Notes under the pieces: generated by a model | Database searches by the model: none | What the model was told of the DNA's origin: nothing | What the model saw: the letters and a program-made list of their open reading frames with translations, nothing else | Shown: positions 61,560 through 64,000 of the stretch, piece by piece | Numbering within the stretch: the stretch's first letter is position 1 | Layout: every line of letters begins with the position of its first letter | Assembly (NCBI RefSeq): GCF_031085175.1 | Contig: NZ_JAVHUY010000008.1 | Span: 1 to 64,000 of the forward strand | DNA length: 64,000 nt | Source: Phytohabitans maris | GTDB lineage: Bacteria; Actinomycetota; Actinomycetes; Mycobacteriales; Micromonosporaceae | Direction of reading: 5' to 3' | Translations under genes and position numbers: made by a program

Positions 61560-64000
61560 GTGACGGGCGAGCAACACCCTGTGATCGCGAGCCCCGCTCG
61601 TGACGCTCTCGCTCGCCTGCTCGCCGCGGCGCCGCCGACTCACCTTACCGCTGTGGCCGGAGACATGTTCGAGTCTGGGCAGTTTTCGGCGGACTTCTCC
61701 TGGCGGGACACCGTCGCGGTCGTCGACCGCATCGCCGCGATGCCGGTGAGCGCGGACGGTGTTCCCCCGCTGTTGACTTTCGCGGCCCGGGTCGGGGCCG
61801 AGCTTTCCGGCCACCTGGCGGTGAAGATCAATCTCTGGGTCGACGCCGTCGCGGAGGGCATCGGGGTCGACCGGGCCGCCGTCCTGGCCGATTTGCGGCA
61901 AAGCCTGACGGAGCCCGAAACCGTCTCGAACAATGGGGCTGAGCGGATCTTGTCGGGCGAGGATTCGGGAGCCGCCGCGGTGACTGGCCGGAACGCGTCG
62001 ACACTTGTCGAGCCGACCGGCGTGCCCCAGGGGAGCGGCGGGCGGTTGCGGATCTGGGCGGGCGTGCCGGCGCGCAACCCGACGTTCACCGGTCGCGAGA
62101 CGCTCCTGCTCGCGCTGCACCGGGCGCTGGAGCGGCGGTCCAAGGCCTCGGTGCTGCCGCGTGCGCTGCACGGCACGGGCGGTGTCGGAAAGACGCAGCT
62201 CGCGGCGGAGTTCGCGTATCGGTACGCCGACCGCTACGACATCGTCTGGTGGATTCCCGCCGAGCAGCAGTCGATGGTCGTGCAGTCGCTGCACGAGCTG
62301 GGGCGCCACCTCGGCACACCGCAGACCGCGGACCTCCAGCAGACCGCGAGCCTGGTGCTGGAGGAGCTGGCCAGCAGCCCCCTGCGCTGGCTACTGGTCT
62401 ACGACAACGCCAACGAGCCGGAGGACGTCGCGCGGCTGATGCCGGTGCGCGGCGGCCACGTCATCCTGACCTCCCGCAACCAGACGTGGTCGGAGGTCTG
62501 GGACCCGGTCCAGGTCGGCGTCTTCAGCCGGCCGGAGAGCGTCGAGCTGGTGCGGCGGCGGCGGGAGAACGTCTCGCCGGCCGACGCCGACCGGCTCGCG
62601 GCCCGGCTCGGCGATCTGCCGCTCGCGCTGGACCAGGCGGTGTCCTGCCAGGTGGCGACCGGCATGTCGGTCGGCGACTACCTCGCCGAGCTGGAGGAGC
62701 ACGCGCGGGAGCTGGCGGCGGCCGGCTCGCCGCGCACCACGCTCGTCGCGGTCGTGCGGCTGACGATACGGCGGCTGCGGGTGCACGCGCCGGCGGTCGC
62801 CGAGCTGCTGGAGCTGTTCGCGTTCCTCGGCGCGGAGCCGATCTCGGGCGGCCTGCTACGCCGGGGCCGGGAGGCGCGTGTCTCGCCGGCGCTGGGTCGC
62901 GCGCTTCGCGAGCAGATCGCCTGGGACCGGGCGATCCGCGACCTGCGCCGCTACGGCCTGGCCAAGGTCGACCCGGACCAGCGGATCCAGATGCACCGGC
63001 TCTTCCAGGGGGTGCTGCGGGACGAGCTCAAGCCGGACGTCGCCCGCCGCGGCCGGGCCAACGTGCAGCACCTGCTCGCGTCGGCCAACCCGGGGTACCC
63101 GCTGGACGAGGCGACCTGGCCGGTCCACGCCGAGATCGGCCCGCACATCGGCCCGGCCGGCCTGGTCGACTCCGAGCTGCTCGACGCCCGCCGTGTCGTG
63201 CTCGACCAGGTCCGCTACCTCAACGTCATCGGCGACCTGGAGGGTTGCCGGCGCCTGGGCGAGATGGTGGTGGACGCGTGGTCGAAGGTCGAGGGGGTGC
63301 GGGGGCTCGGACCGGACGGCGAGATGACCCTCCGCGCCTCCCTGTACCTTTCGATCACGTTGCGCCATCTGGGTTTCAACGAGCGGGCCCGGAGCCTCAC
63401 CGAGAACGCGCTCGAACGGTTCCGGGCGAACTCCGAGTTCGGTCCGGATCACGAGCACACGCTGTACGCCGCGTCGGTGCTCGCGCCGAACCTGCGGGTC
63501 GCCGGCCTCTTCCGCGAGGCGCTGGCGTTGGACGAGGAGAACGTGGCGCGGCACCGGGCGGTCTTCGGAGACGAGGACGAGGAGACGGTGAACGCCCGGA
63601 GCAACCTCGCGGTCAACCTGCGGCTGCTCGGCGACTTCGCCGGCGCCCACGCGATCGACAGCGAGGCGGCGCGGATCTGGCAGCAGGTGGTGGGCGACAA
63701 CGACAACCGGCTGCTCTTCGTCCAGGCCAATCTCGCCCGCGACCTGTACGGCCTGGGGCGCTACGCCGAGGCGCTGAGGCTCCTGCGGGGCATCCTGCCG
63801 CCGTTTCGCCAGCAGTTGGGCACGCGGCATCCGTACGTGATGCTGGCCGACCGCACTCTCGCGATCGCGCTGCGGAAGGTCGGCCGGTACGACGAGGCGC
63901 TGGTCGTCGCCGCCGAGCACGACCGCGACAGCGAGCGGCGCTACGGGCCCCAGCACGAGCGCGCGCTCGCCGCCGCGATGACCCATGCCAATACGCTCCG
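61560..64000 (+). CDS. STAND NTPase with TPR-like repeats (incomplete at window edge)
   Basis: At least 813 codons, open to the right edge. Start GTG 61560 follows GAGGGG; the frame is closed by TAG at 61524. Residues 1-115 form a helical adaptor-like domain (FSWRDTVAVVDRIAAMP...), perhaps of the effector-associated type. The NB-ARC-like NTPase has P-loop LHGTGGVGKTQLAAEFAYRY near 203, Walker B WLLVYDNANEPEDV near 280 and HVILTSRNQTW. From about residue 560, repeats such as LYLSITLRHLGFNERARSLT and ALALDEENVARHRAVFGDED look like tetratricopeptide units. Similar actinomycete proteins include FxSxx-COOH-system TPR proteins and signalling NTPases. Confidence 0.85.
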   Translation, partial: MTGEQHPVIASPARDALARLLAAAPPTHLTAVAGDMFESGQFSADFSWRDTVAVVDRIAAMPVSADGVPPLLTFAARVGAELSGHLAVKINLWVDAVAEGIGVDRAAVLADLRQSLTEPETVSNNGAERILSGEDSGAAAVTGRNASTLVEPTGVPQGSGGRLRIWAGVPARNPTFTGRETLLLALHRALERRSKASVLPRALHGTGGVGKTQLAAEFAYRYADRYDIVWWIPAEQQSMVVQSLHELGRHLGTPQTADLQQTASLVLEELASSPLRWLLVYDNANEPEDVARLMPVRGGHVILTSRNQTWSEVWDPVQVGVFSRPESVELVRRRRENVSPADADRLAARLGDLPLALDQAVSCQVATGMSVGDYLAELEEHARELAAAGSPRTTLVAVVRLTIRRLRVHAPAVAELLELFAFLGAEPISGGLLRRGREARVSPALGRALREQIAWDRAIRDLRRYGLAKVDPDQRIQMHRLFQGVLRDELKPDVARRGRANVQHLLASANPGYPLDEATWPVHAEIGPHIGPAGLVDSELLDARRVVLDQVRYLNVIGDLEGCRRLGEMVVDAWSKVEGVRGLGPDGEMTLRASLYLSITLRHLGFNERARSLTENALERFRANSEFGPDHEHTLYAASVLAPNLRVAGLFREALALDEENVARHRAVFGDEDEETVNARSNLAVNLRLLGDFAGAHAIDSEAARIWQQVVGDNDNRLLFVQANLARDLYGLGRYAEALRLLRGILPPFRQQLGTRHPYVMLADRTLAIALRKVGRYDEALVVAAEHDRDSERRYGPQHERALAAAMTHANTL

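Noticed and set aside
1-64000. Prophage, integrative element or biosynthetic gene cluster
   Set aside because: No integrase, tRNA-associated attachment site, structural phage gene, transposase, PKS or NRPS gene was recognised.

Overview
The window is a 64-kb piece of a very GC-rich genome. GC-rich third codon positions, GTG and TTG starts, chains of ATGA, GTGA and TGATG gene overlaps, and an adenosine kinase that closely resembles mycobacterial AdoK point to an actinomycete. Micromonosporaceae is my best guess, by inference. No tRNA, rRNA, CRISPR array, integrase or insertion sequence was recognised.

Left part (366-14498, minus strand) holds two gene chains. The first (7346 to 366) is a one-carbon and methylation set: metV-like, metF, an unassigned methyltransferase, a short catalytic-domain MetE, metK, purU and adenosine kinase. 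Together they cover almost the whole S-adenosylmethionine cycle except adenosylhomocysteinase. The second (14498 to 7469) encodes a molybdenum hydroxylase: FAD subunit, 2Fe-2S subunit, and a molybdopterin subunit split into two genes. It also carries an EthD-like protein, MoxR and VWA maturation proteins and an amidohydrolase. A divergent GntR/FCD regulator faces it across a 20-bp near-perfect palindrome.

Middle part (15.3-33.6 kb) is a patchwork: methyltransferases, a secreted glycerophosphodiesterase, a TPM-domain protein, an aldo/keto reductase, a secreted HNH nuclease, a PucR/CdaR-type regulator, and a group of exported peptidases (M64, M6, S15) with two lipoproteins. The gaps between genes carry a mosaic of repeats, including four hairpins of exactly 48 nt that share the ends GATCGTGGTA/TACCACGATC.

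Right part (33.9-61.5 kb, almost all plus strand) is catabolic. An oligopeptide-type ABC importer is followed by HyuA, two HyuB paralogues, an amidohydrolase, an NTF2-like protein, a quinone oxidoreductase, a TIGR04076-type protein, a luciferase-like flavoprotein and an alpha/beta hydrolase with the HGGFW motif of kynurenine formamidases. After a minus-strand XRE-cupin regulator comes an unbroken operon (51205-61456) for tryptophan breakdown: tryptophan dioxygenase, kynureninase, kynurenine monooxygenase, 3-hydroxyanthranilate dioxygenase, ACMS decarboxylase, and a dmp/xyl-like C-E-F-G-H lower meta pathway with a RidA-type deaminase. It should carry tryptophan to pyruvate and acetyl-CoA. Exported peptidases, peptide import and tryptophan catabolism lie side by side, which suggests, but does not prove, a peptide- or heterocycle-scavenging locus.

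The window ends inside a large STAND-type NTPase with TPR-like repeats. The ATP-binding gene of the importer contains an implausible G/C homopolymer tract (about 38377-38530) that looks like a sequence or assembly problem.
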